Of a DNA stretch of 64,000 nucleotides, positions 43,045 through 51,349 are shown in pieces. Both the position numbers and the translations under genes were made by a program. Below the pieces are notes generated by a model that saw nothing but the letters and a program-made list of their open reading frames with translations, was not told the origin of the DNA and searched no databases. This DNA comes from Streptomyces fumanus (GTDB lineage Bacteria > Actinomycetota > Actinomycetes > Streptomycetales > Streptomycetaceae): assembly GCF_014655295.1 (NCBI RefSeq), contig NZ_BNBI01000001.1:1-64000 (forward strand), given 5' to 3'. Positions within the stretch are counted from its first letter, which is position 1, and each line of letters opens with the position of its first letter.

Positions 43045-43749
43045 ATGGCGAGGAAGGACAACGCGGCGGACGCCGCGAACCCCGGGCGACTGAAGCAGAT
43101 CGCTCTGACCTACAAGATGACCCGCAAGGTCGACAAGAAGATCGGTCTTGTACTCGCGGCTGTCGGCATCATCGTCTTCGGTGTCTTCCTCGCGATCGGT
43201 TTCTTGATCGGTCACCCCATCTATCTCGGCATCCTGGGCCTGCTGCTCGCCTTCCTCGCGACGGCGATCGTGTTCGGGCGCCGGGCCGAGCGGGCGGCCT
43301 TCGGGCAGATGGAGGGACAGCCGGGCGCCGCCGCGGCGGTCCTGGACAACATCGGCCGGGGCTGGACGACCACCCCCGCGGTGGCCATGAACCGCAACCA
43401 GGACGTGGTGCACCGCGCGGTCGGCAAGGCCGGCATCGTGCTGGTCGCGGAGGGCAACCCGAACCGGGTGAAGTCCCTGCTGGCCGCCGAGAAGCGGAAG
43501 ATGAACCGGATCGTCGCCGACGTCCCCGTGCACGACCTGATCGTGGGCACCGGCGAGGGCCAGGTCGACCTGAAGAAGCTGCGCACCACCATGCTGAAGC
43601 TCCCCCGCGTGCTGACCGGCCCGCAGGTCACCGCGACCAACGACCGGCTGCGCGCCCTCGGCGACCTGATGAGCAACATGCCGCTGCCCAAGGGCCCGAT
43701 GCCCAAGGGCATGCGGATGCCGAAGGGCGGCGGCCAGCGCCCGCGCTGA
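43045..43749 (+). CDS. DUF4191 membrane protein
   Basis: A 234-residue protein with two membrane helices (about residues 33-52 and 57-76: VLAAVGIIVFGVFLAIGF, GILGLLLAFLATAIVFG) and a cytoplasmic domain ending in a Pro/Met/Lys tail. The combination MARKD..., ARKVDKKIGLVLAAVGI-like N-terminus and AFGQMEGQPGAAAAVLDNIGRGW is DUF4191. It is often found close to lipA in actinobacteria. Function unknown. Confidence 0.87.
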   Translation: MARKDNAADAANPGRLKQIALTYKMTRKVDKKIGLVLAAVGIIVFGVFLAIGFLIGHPIYLGILGLLLAFLATAIVFGRRAERAAFGQMEGQPGAAAAVLDNIGRGWTTTPAVAMNRNQDVVHRAVGKAGIVLVAEGNPNRVKSLLAAEKRKMNRIVADVPVHDLIVGTGEGQVDLKKLRTTMLKLPRVLTGPQVTATNDRLRALGDLMSNMPLPKGPMPKGMRMPKGGGQRPR

Positions 43750-43760
43750 CCCCCCGACCC

Positions 43761-43818
43761 GATACGCCGATGGGGGCGCCCCGGACCACGAGGTCCCGGG
43801 CGCCCCCATCGGCGTATC
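43761..43818. terminator. bidirectional terminator, 21-bp plus 5-bp stem
   Basis: Bases 43761-43781 pair perfectly with 43798-43818; after one C-C mismatch, GGACC/GGTCC pair around ACGA. It separates the convergent DUF4191 and RDD genes and is the longest hairpin in the window. Confidence 0.9.
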
Positions 43819-43845
43819 CGCAGGTGTATACGAGGGGTACGAGCC

Positions 43846-44313
43846 TCAGATCCGCACCTCGACCGTGCGGGCCAGCCGGTCGTGCAGGCCCCGGCCGTCC
43901 CGGTCCCAGATCAGCGCGGGGACCGCGAGGCACAGCAGCGCCGACCGCAGCAGGGCGCGCGGCGGGCTGACCCGGCCGGTGCCCAGCTCGACCACGCGCA
44001 GCCCGAGCAGCCGCTTGCCCGGGGTGAAGCCGACGGTGCCGACGGTCAGGACGCTCAGCACGAAGAAGATGAGCAGCGCCCAATTGGAGGTCGCCTGGCC
44101 GTAGCCGTCGGTGATCAGGCCGTATGCGATCAGCAGGCACAGCGCCCAGTCGACGGCCAGGGCGCCCAGCTTCCGGCCCGGACCGGCGATCGACCCCGGC
44201 CCCTCCTCCGGCAGGCCGAGGCCCTTGCCCCGGTACCCGAAGTCCGCGCCGGCGTCCTCCATGGCCGCCCGGGGCCCGGAGAGCCACGATCCGATTGCTT
44301 GCCTCTTGTCCAC
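43846..44313 (-). CDS. RDD-family membrane protein
   Basis: A 155-residue protein with membrane helices at about residues 55-75 and 85-105 and a third near 130. The RDD core is visible as KLGALAVDWALCLLIAYG and FTPGKRLLGLRVV, then IWDRDGRGLHDRLARTVEV. The GTG at 44313 gives VDKRQAIGSWLSGPR, which I prefer; an ATG at 44370 would add 19 residues without family resemblance. Transport or ion-related role is suspected for the family but not shown. Confidence 0.85.
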   Translation of the reverse strand: MDKRQAIGSWLSGPRAAMEDAGADFGYRGKGLGLPEEGPGSIAGPGRKLGALAVDWALCLLIAYGLITDGYGQATSNWALLIFFVLSVLTVGTVGFTPGKRLLGLRVVELGTGRVSPPRALLRSALLCLAVPALIWDRDGRGLHDRLARTVEVRI

Positions 44314-44387
44314 CCGTACACGGTACTGCGCCCGTTTCGGCCCGGTGTCGACCGGGGTGGCGCGGGGCAACCGGGGAAAGAGCCCGG

Positions 44388-44425
44388 TTAACTTCTGCGA
44401 AACAAATGGGTCACGCCCGAGAAAT
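44388..44425 (+). promoter_or_regulatory. GlnR boxes upstream of glnA
   Basis: Four 5-base half-sites sit at exact 11-base intervals: TTAAC (44388-44392), GAAAC (44399-44403), GTCAC (44410-44414) and GAAAT (44421-44425). This matches the consensus gTnAc-n6-GaAAc twice. GlnR is the known activator of glnA in Streptomyces. Confidence 0.85.
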
Positions 44426-44522
44426 CACGCGTCCCTAGGGTCGGGGACAGCGTGGGCCACCCGCACTGGTCGCACGAACGATCTACCACCCCGGCGGGAC
44501 GGTCGGGAGTAGGAGGAGCTGG

Positions 44523-45932
44523 ATGTTCCAGAACGCCGACGAGGCCAAGAAGTTCATCGCGGACGAGGACGTCAAGTTCATCGACGTCCGCTTCTGTGAC
44601 CTGCCGGGCGTCATGCAGCACTTCACGGTGCCCGCCGAGGCGTTCGACCCGGACGAGGAGCTGGCGTTCGACGGCTCGTCGATCCGCGGTTTCCAGGCCA
44701 TCCACGAGTCCGACATGGCGCTGCGCGCGGACCTGTCGACCGCCCGGGTCGACCCCTTCCGCCGTGACAAGACGCTGAACGTGAACTTCTTCATCCACGA
44801 CCCGATCACCGGTGAGCAGTACTCCCGTGACCCGCGGAACGTGGCGAAGAAGGCCGAGGCGTACCTGGCGTCGACCGGCATCGCGGACACCGCGTACTTC
44901 GGTCCCGAGGCGGAGTTCTACGTCTTCGACTCGGTGCGCTTCGCCACCACCGCCAACGAGTCCTTCTACCACATCGACTCCGAGGCCGGCGCCTGGAACA
45001 CCGGCGCGGTGGAGGACAACCGCGGTTACAAGGTCCGCTACAAGGGCGGCTACTTCCCGGTCCCGCCGGTCGACCACTTCGCCGACCTGCGCGCGGAGAT
45101 CTCCCTGGAGCTGGAGCGGTCCGGCCTGAAGGTCGAGCGCCAGCACCACGAGGTCGGCACGGCCGGCCAGGCGGAGATCAACTACCGCTTCAACACGCTG
45201 CTCGCCGCCGCCGACGACCTCCAGCTCTTCAAGTACATCGTGAAGAACGTGGCGTGGAAGAACGGCAAGACGGCCACCTTCATGCCGAAGCCGATCTTCG
45301 GTGACAACGGCTCGGGCATGCACGTCCACCAGTCGCTGTGGAGCAACGGCGACCCGCTGTTCTACGACGAGCAGGGCTACGCCGGCCTGTCCGACACCGC
45401 CCGCTACTACATCGGCGGCATCCTCAAGCACGCCCCGTCGCTGCTGGCCTTCACCAACCCGACGGTGAACTCCTACCACCGCCTGGTGCCGGGCTTCGAG
45501 GCGCCGATCAACCTGGTGTACTCGCAGCGCAACCGCTCCGCCGCGATGCGCATCCCGATCACCGGCTCGAACCCGAAGGCCAAGCGCGTGGAGTTCCGCG
45601 CGCCCGACTCCTCCGGCAACCCGTACCTGGCCTTCTCGGCGCTGCTGCTGGCCGGCCTGGACGGCATCAAGAACAAGATCGAGCCGGCCGAGCCGATCGA
45701 CAAGGACCTCTACGAGCTGGCCCCCGAGGAGCACGCGAACGTCGCGCAGGTCCCGACCTCCCTGGGCGCGGTCCTCGACGCGCTGGAGGCCGACCACGAG
45801 TTCCTGCTCCAGGGCGACGTCTTCACGTCCGACCTGATCGAGACGTGGATCGACTTCAAGCGCACCAACGAGATCGCCCCGCTCCAGCTCCGCCCGCACC
45901 CGCACGAGTTCGAGCTGTACTTCGACGTGTGA
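44523..45932 (+). CDS. glnA: glutamine synthetase type I
   Basis: Makes glutamine from glutamate, ammonia and ATP. The 469-residue protein is normal for GSI. Motifs: [50 protein letters not shown], and the adenylylation region [13 protein letters not shown] with Tyr near residue 397. The ATG at 44523 has AGGAGG 8 bases upstream. GlnR boxes lie 97-135 bases upstream. A hairpin follows at about 45953-45989. Confidence 0.97.
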   Translation: MFQNADEAKKFIADEDVKFIDVRFCDLPGVMQHFTVPAEAFDPDEELAFDGSSIRGFQAIHESDMALRADLSTARVDPFRRDKTLNVNFFIHDPITGEQYSRDPRNVAKKAEAYLASTGIADTAYFGPEAEFYVFDSVRFATTANESFYHIDSEAGAWNTGAVEDNRGYKVRYKGGYFPVPPVDHFADLRAEISLELERSGLKVERQHHEVGTAGQAEINYRFNTLLAAADDLQLFKYIVKNVAWKNGKTATFMPKPIFGDNGSGMHVHQSLWSNGDPLFYDEQGYAGLSDTARYYIGGILKHAPSLLAFTNPTVNSYHRLVPGFEAPINLVYSQRNRSAAMRIPITGSNPKAKRVEFRAPDSSGNPYLAFSALLLAGLDGIKNKIEPAEPIDKDLYELAPEEHANVAQVPTSLGAVLDALEADHEFLLQGDVFTSDLIETWIDFKRTNEIAPLQLRPHPHEFELYFDV

Positions 45933-45952
45933 CCGGACCCTGAGCCGGACCC

Positions 45953-45989
45953 GCGGCCTCCGCTTCCCCGCACGGGGAGCGGGGGCCGC
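45953..45989 (+). terminator. terminator after glnA
   Basis: GCGGCCTCCGCTTCCCC (45953-45969) pairs imperfectly with 45974-45989 around GCAC, 20 bases after the stop. Confidence 0.65.
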
Positions 45990-46067
45990 TGTCGTCCGTA
46001 CGCGCGTCCGGGTTTCCTGGTTTACTGGCACGGTTGTTCGACCAGAGGACGGGGGAAGGGACCGGAC

Positions 46068-46325
46068 ATGTCCGAACGGGACGACCAGGAGCGGGAGTTC
46101 GACCTGAGGTGGGCCGAGGAGGCCGCGCACAAGGAACCCTCCGCCCGCGCCCGGATGCTCGCCGCCCGCTGGAAGGAGAACCCGCCCGCGCCCGTCCCCT
46201 TCCGCGCCGACCCCGACCCGGTCCGCCCGCGCCGCTCCTCCTGGGTCTCGACCGCCGTGGTCCTCGGCTGCGTGGCCGGCGTGATCGTCCTGCTGGGGTA
46301 TCTGGAGTTCCGGGCGCCGTACTGA
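46068..46325 (+). CDS. small membrane protein, 85 aa
   Basis: An 85-residue protein with a charged N-terminal half (MSERDDQEREFDLRWAEEAAHK...) and one C-terminal membrane helix (STAVVLGCVAGVIVLLGYLEF, about residues 61-80), so probably a tail-anchored cytoplasmic protein. AAGGGA lies about 8 bases before the ATG. It follows glnA on the same strand and a terminator. Function unknown. Confidence 0.7.
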   Translation: MSERDDQEREFDLRWAEEAAHKEPSARARMLAARWKENPPAPVPFRADPDPVRPRRSSWVSTAVVLGCVAGVIVLLGYLEFRAPY

Positions 46326-46367
46326 GCGGGAAGGGGGCGCCCGGTCCGGGACCGGGCGCCCCTCTGC

Positions 46368-46652
46368 TCACTTGATCTTCTGCCGCTCCTGGCGGCGGGC
46401 CTCGAACGGGCGCTCCCGGCGGTAGCGGCGCTCCCAGCGGGCCTGCTGGTCGCGGCGCTCGCGGTAGGCCCGGTACGAGGTCGGCGTACCGCCGCCGGCC
46501 GGTGTCCCGGTCGTCGGGGAGGACCCGGCCGAGCGGTCCCGGCCCAGGCGGACGTAGAGGCCGAGCAGCGCGGCGGCGGCGAGCCACCAGATCGGGTCCC
46601 CGAACCCCAGGACCACCAGGACGACGGCCCCGGACAGCACGATCGTGACCAT
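46368..46652 (-). CDS. small membrane protein, 94 aa
   Basis: A 94-residue protein with two adjoining membrane helices in the first 32 residues (VTIVLSGAVVLVVLGF, IWWLAAAALLGLYVRL), and a strongly basic Arg-rich tail from residue 60 (SYRAYRERRDQQARWERRYRRERPFEARRQ) that may contact nucleic acid or lipid heads. No ribosome site stands out: GGAAGG is 14 bases upstream. It converges with the previous gene. Function unknown. Confidence 0.7.
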   Translation of the reverse strand: MVTIVLSGAVVLVVLGFGDPIWWLAAAALLGLYVRLGRDRSAGSSPTTGTPAGGGTPTSYRAYRERRDQQARWERRYRRERPFEARRQERQKIK

Positions 46653-46840
46653 GTGACCATCACCTGCCTTCCCTGGACGGTGCGGACAAGGACGCCGGGC
46701 CCGGCCCGTTCAGCGTAGGGACGCGCACCGGCGTGACGCACCCGTATTTCCGGGGCGGGGCGGGCGCCCGGGGCCCGTTGTCGGTGCCGTCCGGCACGAT
46801 GGGCGCACAGGGACGGTCCGACGACGGGACGGAGGCCGGT

Positions 46841-48025
46841 GTGGGCGGCGGGCAGCGGTACATCGACGTGGCGGAGCGGCGGGCCCGGCTGGGGCTCAGA
46901 CACCTGCTGGCGCCGGGGGCGCGGGCGGCGCGGCCCGAGCAGGTCGCGGACGCCCTGACGGCGCTGCACGGCACCGACCCGGCCACCGTGCACCTGGCCA
47001 TAGGCGCCCGGCTGGCGGACCCGGCGGAGACGGTGCGGGCCACCGAGCGCGCGCTGTACGAGGACCGCTCGCTGGTCCGGATGCACGGGATGCGGCACAC
47101 CGTCTTCGTCTTCCCCGCCGGGCTGACCGCGGTGGTGCACGCCTCCACCGGCCTCGCGGTGGCCGCCCGGGAGCGGGCCGCGCTGCTCAAGGACATGGCG
47201 GCGGCCGGGGCGCCGGACGCGGCCTGGCTGAAGGAGGTCGAGGAGTCGGCGCTGGCCGCGCTGGCCCGGCGCGGCCAGGCGACGGCGGCCGAACTGGCCG
47301 AGGACGAGCCCCGGTTGCGGGAGCGGTTCGCCTATGCGGCCGGCAAGCGCTACGAGGGCGTGCACACCGTCTCCACCCGGCTGCTGAAGGTGCTCGGCGT
47401 GGAGGGCAGGGTGGTGCGCGGCCGGCCGCTGGGATCGTGGACGTCGAGCCAGTTCCGCTGGGCGCTCGCCCCCGCGCACGCCCCGCTGGAACCGGCGGCG
47501 GCGCAGGCGGAGTTGCTGCGCCGCTGGCTGACCGCGTGCGGCCCGGCGACCGAGGCCGACCTGAAGTGGTGGACCGGGTGGCGGGTCACCGAGGTGCGGC
47601 GGGCGCTCGGCGCGATCGGCGCGCGCCCGGTGACGCTGGACGAGGGCCCGGGGTACGTCGTCGCCGGTGACGACGGCCCGGTCGCGGGGTCCGGGGAGCC
47701 CTGGGCGGCGCTGCTGCCGGCCCTGGACCCGACGGCGATGGGCTGGCAGCGGCGGGACTGGTACCTGGCCCCGGAGCTGCGCCCCGCGCTGTTCGACCGC
47801 AGCGGCAACGTGGGACCGACGGTGTGGTGGGACGGCCGGGTGATCGGCGGCTGGGCGCAGCGGCCCGGCGGGGAGATCGTCTGGCGGGTCCTGGACCGGA
47901 CCGGCGTGGGCCGCGAGGCCGAGGCCGCGATCGCCGCGGCGGCGGAGCGGCTGCGGGGCTGGGTGGGCACGGCCCGGGTGACCCCGAGATTCCGGACACC
48001 GCTGGAGAAGGAGCTGTCCGCGTAG
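46841..48025 (+). CDS. winged-helix DNA-binding-domain protein (HTH_42 type)
   Basis: A 394-residue protein of the family formerly DUF1006, with winged-helix repeats: YIDVAERRARLGLRHLL, then MRHTVFVFPAGL, RGQATAAELAED, TSSQFRWALAP and WQRRDWYLAPE. Some family members protect DNA from alkylation or crosslinks, but the sequence does not show which role applies here. The GTG at 46841 has GGAGG 6 bases upstream; an earlier ATG at 46799 has no ribosome site. A perfect 18-bp hairpin follows. Confidence 0.86.
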   Translation: MGGGQRYIDVAERRARLGLRHLLAPGARAARPEQVADALTALHGTDPATVHLAIGARLADPAETVRATERALYEDRSLVRMHGMRHTVFVFPAGLTAVVHASTGLAVAARERAALLKDMAAAGAPDAAWLKEVEESALAALARRGQATAAELAEDEPRLRERFAYAAGKRYEGVHTVSTRLLKVLGVEGRVVRGRPLGSWTSSQFRWALAPAHAPLEPAAAQAELLRRWLTACGPATEADLKWWTGWRVTEVRRALGAIGARPVTLDEGPGYVVAGDDGPVAGSGEPWAALLPALDPTAMGWQRRDWYLAPELRPALFDRSGNVGPTVWWDGRVIGGWAQRPGGEIVWRVLDRTGVGREAEAAIAAAAERLRGWVGTARVTPRFRTPLEKELSA

Positions 48026-48067
48026 CGCCGGGTGCCCCCGCGCGCTCGTGCGCGGGGGCACCCGGCG
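48026..48067. terminator. bidirectional terminator, perfect 18-bp stem
   Basis: Bases 48026-48043 pair exactly with 48050-48067 around GCTCGT. It separates the winged-helix gene from the convergent gene at 48087. Confidence 0.88.
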
Positions 48068-48086
48068 GCCCGGGGCTGACGCCGGT

Positions 48087-48413
48087 TCAGCGGGAGTAGC
48101 GCATCAGCGCGCGCACCATGTGGCAGGTGGTGTCCGACGGGGGATGCACGCCGATGGTCTGCGCGGTGCTGCGGATCGTCTCGTTGCGGGCCTGGCCCGG
48201 CAGATAGACACCGGAGTCCAGCAGGGCGATGGCCAGGCGCATGGCCTTGAGCCGGCGGTTGTGCGAGACGTACCACTCGCGGGGGCGGCCCGCGGGCAGC
48301 GGGCGCTTCTCCACGGGCGCGTACGGCAGGTCGAGCAGGACGGGCCGCTTGGCGGTGGACTGGGTGGGCGACGGCTTGCGGTTCGGCTTCGGCCGGAGTG
48401 CGGCAGCGGGCAC
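48087..48413 (-). CDS. conserved hypothetical protein, 108 aa
   Basis: A basic cytoplasmic protein with a Pro/Lys-rich N-terminus and a helical C-terminal part (REWYVSHNRRLKAMRLAIALLDSGVYLP, TTCHMVRALMRYSR). AGGAGG lies only immediately before the ATG at 48419 but 6 bases before the GTG at 48413, so I choose the GTG. The pattern is one I associate with streptomycete conserved proteins without known function; possibly a regulatory or nucleic-acid-associated protein (weak). Confidence 0.7.
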   Translation of the reverse strand: MPAAALRPKPNRKPSPTQSTAKRPVLLDLPYAPVEKRPLPAGRPREWYVSHNRRLKAMRLAIALLDSGVYLPGQARNETIRSTAQTIGVHPPSDTTCHMVRALMRYSR

Positions 48414-48586
48414 GGGCATCCTCCTGTCGCGGTCAGGGCGTCGGCCGGCGACCCCGGCGACACCCTCGAACACTGCTTCTATTTTACTGCCGGGCACTGA
48501 CAAAAGCCCCTGGCCAGCAGGGCCCTAGGGGGTACCGGGGCGCAGGGGGAGAACGAGTCGCGCGGGTTCCCGGATAGCGTGACGGC

Positions 48587-48946
48587 ATGGAGATCTGGAT
48601 CAACCCGGCCTGTTCGAAGTGCCGCAGCGCGATCAGCCTGCTCGACGCCGAGGGCGCCGACTACACCGTCCGCCGCTATCTGGAGGACGTGCCCAGCGAG
48701 GACGAGATCCGTGCCGTCCTGGACCGGCTCGGCCTGGAACCGTGGGACATCACCCGCACCCAGGAACCGGCCGCGAAGGAACTCGGGCTGAAGGACTGGC
48801 CCCGGGACGCCGCGGCGCGCGACCACTGGGTCACCGCGCTCGCCGAGCACCCGAAGCTGATCCAGCGTCCGATCATCACCGCGGACGACGGCACGGCGGT
48901 GGTCGCCCGCACCGAGGAGGCGGTCCGGGACGCGCTGTCCCGGTAG
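48587..48946 (+). CDS. ArsC-family (arsenate reductase/Spx-like) protein
   Basis: A 119-residue thioredoxin-fold protein with the CxxC-type motif PACSKCRS near residue 10 and the family tail LIQRPIITADDGTAVVART, whose Arg-Pro positions the substrate in ArsC enzymes. True ArsC needs an acceptor Cys and Arg; this could be an arsenate reductase or a redox regulator. It begins MEIWINPACSKC. No ars genes are nearby. Confidence 0.85.
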   Translation: MEIWINPACSKCRSAISLLDAEGADYTVRRYLEDVPSEDEIRAVLDRLGLEPWDITRTQEPAAKELGLKDWPRDAAARDHWVTALAEHPKLIQRPIITADDGTAVVARTEEAVRDALSR

Positions 48947-48949
48947 CGG

Positions 48950-48993
48950 CACGGCGGGGGCACGGCGGGGGCACGGCGGGGGCACGGCGGGGG
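48950..48993 (+). repeat. four tandem 11-bp repeats
   Basis: CACGGCGGGGG occurs four times in a row at 48950-48960, 48961-48971, 48972-48982 and 48983-48993, starting 4 bases after the ArsC-family stop. Likely slippage repeat. The 324-base gap to glnII holds this, GC-rich sequence and the GlnR box. Confidence 0.8.
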
Positions 48994-49132
48994 CCCGCTT
49001 CCGCATCGCATACGAGACCCCGGCGGGCCCCCCGCCTCCGGAGACGGGGCCGTGCTCCCCGCCTTCGAAGACCGGGCCGTGCTCCCCGCTCCCACCGCCC
49101 TCACACCATGTCGTGGGCCACATCATCACCAG

Positions 49133-49170
49133 GTAACACCGGGTTCACACCTGGGCAATGGCCGGGAAAC
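49133..49170 (+). promoter_or_regulatory. GlnR box upstream of glnII
   Basis: Half-sites lie at exact 11-base intervals: GTAAC (49133-49137), TTCAC (49144-49148), GCAAT (49155-49159), GAAAC (49166-49170). The first two look like gTnAc and the last two like GaAAc halves, so the phase fits GlnR although the a/b order differs from glnA. Confidence 0.65.
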
Positions 49171-49270
49171 CGCCTGTTGACAGGCTGCCGGGTATCGAGG
49201 CGGTGCTCCGGTGCCGCAGCGCCGCCGCACCCGTGAGCGCGCCCCGACCCACCCCCGAAGGATGTGGCCC

Positions 49271-50302
49271 GTGACCTTCAAGGCTGAGTACATCTGGATC
49301 GACGGCACCGCGCCGACGGCCAAGCTCCGCTCCAAGACCAGGATCATCGCGGGCGCGCCCGCCGGTCTGGACGCGCTGCCGATCTGGGGCTTCGACGGGT
49401 CCTCCACCAACCAGGCCGAGGGCCACGCCTCGGACTGCGTGCTCAAGCCGGTCTTCACCTGCCCGGACCCGATCCGCGGCGGCGACGACGTGCTGGTGCT
49501 CTGCGAGGTCCTCACCACGGACATGGCCCCGCACCCGACCAACACCCGGGCCGCGCTGGCCGAGGTCGCCGAGCGGTTCGCCGCCCAGGAGCCGATCTTC
49601 GGCATCGAGCAGGAGTACACGTTCTTCAAGGACGGCTACCCGCTCGGCTTCCCCAAGGGCGGCTTCCCGGCCCCGCAGGGCGGCTACTACTGCGGTGTCG
49701 GCGCCGACGAGATCTTCGGCCGCGAGGTCGTCGAGGCGCACCTCGACAACTGCCTCGCCGCGGGCCTGGCCATCTCCGGCATCAACGCCGAGGTCATGCC
49801 CGGCCAGTGGGAGTTCCAGGTCGGCCCCGTGCCCCCGCTGGAGGTCGCCGACCACCTGTGGGTGGCCCGCTGGCTGCTCTACCGCACCGCCGAGGACCAC
49901 GACATCGCCGCCACCCTCGACCCCAAGCCGGTCAAGGGCGACTGGAACGGCGCGGGCGCGCACACCAACTTCTCCACCAAGGCGATGCGCGAGAGCTACG
50001 AGGCGATCATCACCGCCGCCGAGGCGCTCGGCGAGGGCTCCAAGCCGCTGGATCACGTGAAGAACTACGGCGCCGGCATCGACGACCGCCTCACCGGCCT
50101 GCACGAGACCGCCCCGTGGAACGAGTACTCCTACGGTGTCTCCGACCGCGGCGCCTCGGTCCGCATCCCCTGGCAGGTCGAGAAGGACGGCAAGGGCTAC
50201 ATCGAGGACCGCCGCCCCAACGCCAACGTCGACCCGTACGTGGTGACGCGGCTGCTCGTCGACACCTGCTGCACCGCGCTGGAGAAGGCCGGCCAGGTCT
50301 GA
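49271..50302 (+). CDS. glnII: glutamine synthetase type II (eukaryote-like)
   Basis: A second glutamine synthetase, 343 residues, of the GSII class found in Streptomyces, Rhizobium and eukaryotes. Motifs: IWIDGTAPTAKLRSKT, WGFDGSSTNQA, QEPIFGIEQEYTFF, GQWEFQVGP, GAGAHTNFSTKAMR and NVDPYVVTRLL. No adenylylation site is expected in this class. The GTG at 49271 has GAAGGATG 9 bases upstream. A GlnR box lies about 100-140 bases upstream. Confidence 0.96.
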   Translation: MTFKAEYIWIDGTAPTAKLRSKTRIIAGAPAGLDALPIWGFDGSSTNQAEGHASDCVLKPVFTCPDPIRGGDDVLVLCEVLTTDMAPHPTNTRAALAEVAERFAAQEPIFGIEQEYTFFKDGYPLGFPKGGFPAPQGGYYCGVGADEIFGREVVEAHLDNCLAAGLAISGINAEVMPGQWEFQVGPVPPLEVADHLWVARWLLYRTAEDHDIAATLDPKPVKGDWNGAGAHTNFSTKAMRESYEAIITAAEALGEGSKPLDHVKNYGAGIDDRLTGLHETAPWNEYSYGVSDRGASVRIPWQVEKDGKGYIEDRRPNANVDPYVVTRLLVDTCCTALEKAGQV

Positions 50303-50323
50303 GCCTCCCCGCCACCCGGACAC

Positions 50324-50356
50324 AAGGGGCGTCCACCACCGCGGTGGACGCCCCTT
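50324..50356 (+). terminator. terminator after glnII, 14-bp stem
   Basis: AAGGGGCGTCCACC (50324-50337) pairs perfectly with 50343-50356 around ACCGC. Confidence 0.88.
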
Positions 50357-50438
50357 CGCGCGTCCCCCGGGCCTGTCCGGGCGTCCACGCAGTGAGAGGA
50401 GGCTGCTGCCGGAGGCCGGTGTCTGTTCTAATGGACGC

Positions 50439-50561
50439 ATGGCCGGCATCCAGAAGCACACCGCGACAGGTCGCCACGACCTTCAGCCGTTCTGGCCGTC
50501 CCGTCAGCACCACGACTTCGACCGGGTGTGTTGCCGCGCGCTGACCGCGCGGGCCCGCTGA
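50439..50561 (+). CDS. possible 40-aa leader peptide
   Basis: A 40-codon frame starting MAGIQKHTATGRHDL and ending DRVCCRALTARAR. Its end (HHDFDRVCCRAL) resembles actinomycete leader peptides with an H-x-D-L/F-x-R-V pattern and cysteines. It lies in the 376-base gap between glnII and the OmpR-type gene, about 120 bases ahead of the latter. A competing frame from ATG 50431 overlaps it. The rest of the gap holds a GC-rich stretch and a glnII terminator. Expression unproven. Confidence 0.35.
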   Translation: MAGIQKHTATGRHDLQPFWPSRQHHDFDRVCCRALTARAR

Positions 50562-50678
50562 AGCCGTACCCCGGCCTCCGGGCAGCGCGCACGACGTACG
50601 TCCCGCGACGCGCCCGACCACGAACTCGCGCACGTCGCCTTCCCCGACGAACCTCTCGCGCGAAAGAGCTGACCTCTC

Positions 50679-51257
50679 ATGGCGACCACCCGTTCCCTGT
50701 CCTCCGCCCCGTCCCTGACCACCTCCCCCGCCGCGCACGGCGCCCGGCACCGGCTCCGGGCCGTCGACCGCGACGAGGTCGTGGACGTGGCGGACCTCCT
50801 GCCCCCGGGCGCCACCTGGCTGCCCGCCCCGCAGCACGCCCTGCCCGTCCTGCCGGGGCAGCCGCCGATGATCGGCTACCTGGTGCTGGTCCCCGCCGAC
50901 CAGCAGTCGCCGTTCCCGCCGGTGGCGGTGGCCGACCACCCGGCGGACCGGGCCGACGCCGGTGACGCGCTGGTGCGGGTGGACACCGTCCGGCGCACCG
51001 CCTCGGTCGACGGGCGGCAACTGGATCTGACGTACCTGGAGTTCGAGCTGCTCGCCCATCTCGTCGCCCATCCGCACCGGGTGCACACCCGCGACCAGTT
51101 GGTCACCACGGTGTGGGGCTACGGGCACGTGGGCGACGGCCGCACCGTCGACGTGCACATCGCCCGGCTCCGCCGCAAGCTGGGCGCCGAGCACCGGGGT
51201 GCCATCCAGACCGTGCGCCGCGTCGGCTACAAGTACACGCCGCCCACCGGGCGTTGA
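50679..51257 (+). CDS. winged-helix regulator of OmpR/PhoB type without receiver domain
   Basis: A 192-residue protein. Residues about 100-190 form an OmpR-type winged helix (LDLTYLEFELLAHLVAHPHRVHTRDQLVTTVWGYG, GRTVDVHIARLRRKLG, VRRVGYKY). The N-terminal 95 residues have no phospho-acceptor Asp or DD pair at receiver positions and instead a Pro-rich VDVADLLPPGA...PMIGYLVLVPAD segment. It is therefore an orphan or ligand-sensing regulator. The ATG at 50679 has GAGCTGAC before it. No kinase is directly linked. Confidence 0.88.
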   Translation: MATTRSLSSAPSLTTSPAAHGARHRLRAVDRDEVVDVADLLPPGATWLPAPQHALPVLPGQPPMIGYLVLVPADQQSPFPPVAVADHPADRADAGDALVRVDTVRRTASVDGRQLDLTYLEFELLAHLVAHPHRVHTRDQLVTTVWGYGHVGDGRTVDVHIARLRRKLGAEHRGAIQTVRRVGYKYTPPTGR

Positions 51258-51349
51258 GCCGCGCCCCGGCCGGGGGGTGTACCTGACACCACCCCCGGCC
51301 GGGGGCCCGGCCCCGTGACCCGCGCCCGGCGTCCGGCCAGACTGGGCCC

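Noticed and set aside
48950-48993. Tandem repeats as a CRISPR array
   Set aside because: Units are 11 bases with no spacers and no cas genes nearby.
50431-50544. Alternative frame from ATG 50431 (MDAWPASRSTPRQ...)
   Set aside because: Serine/threonine-rich with no motif; the 50439 frame has a leader-like tail, though I cannot prove either.
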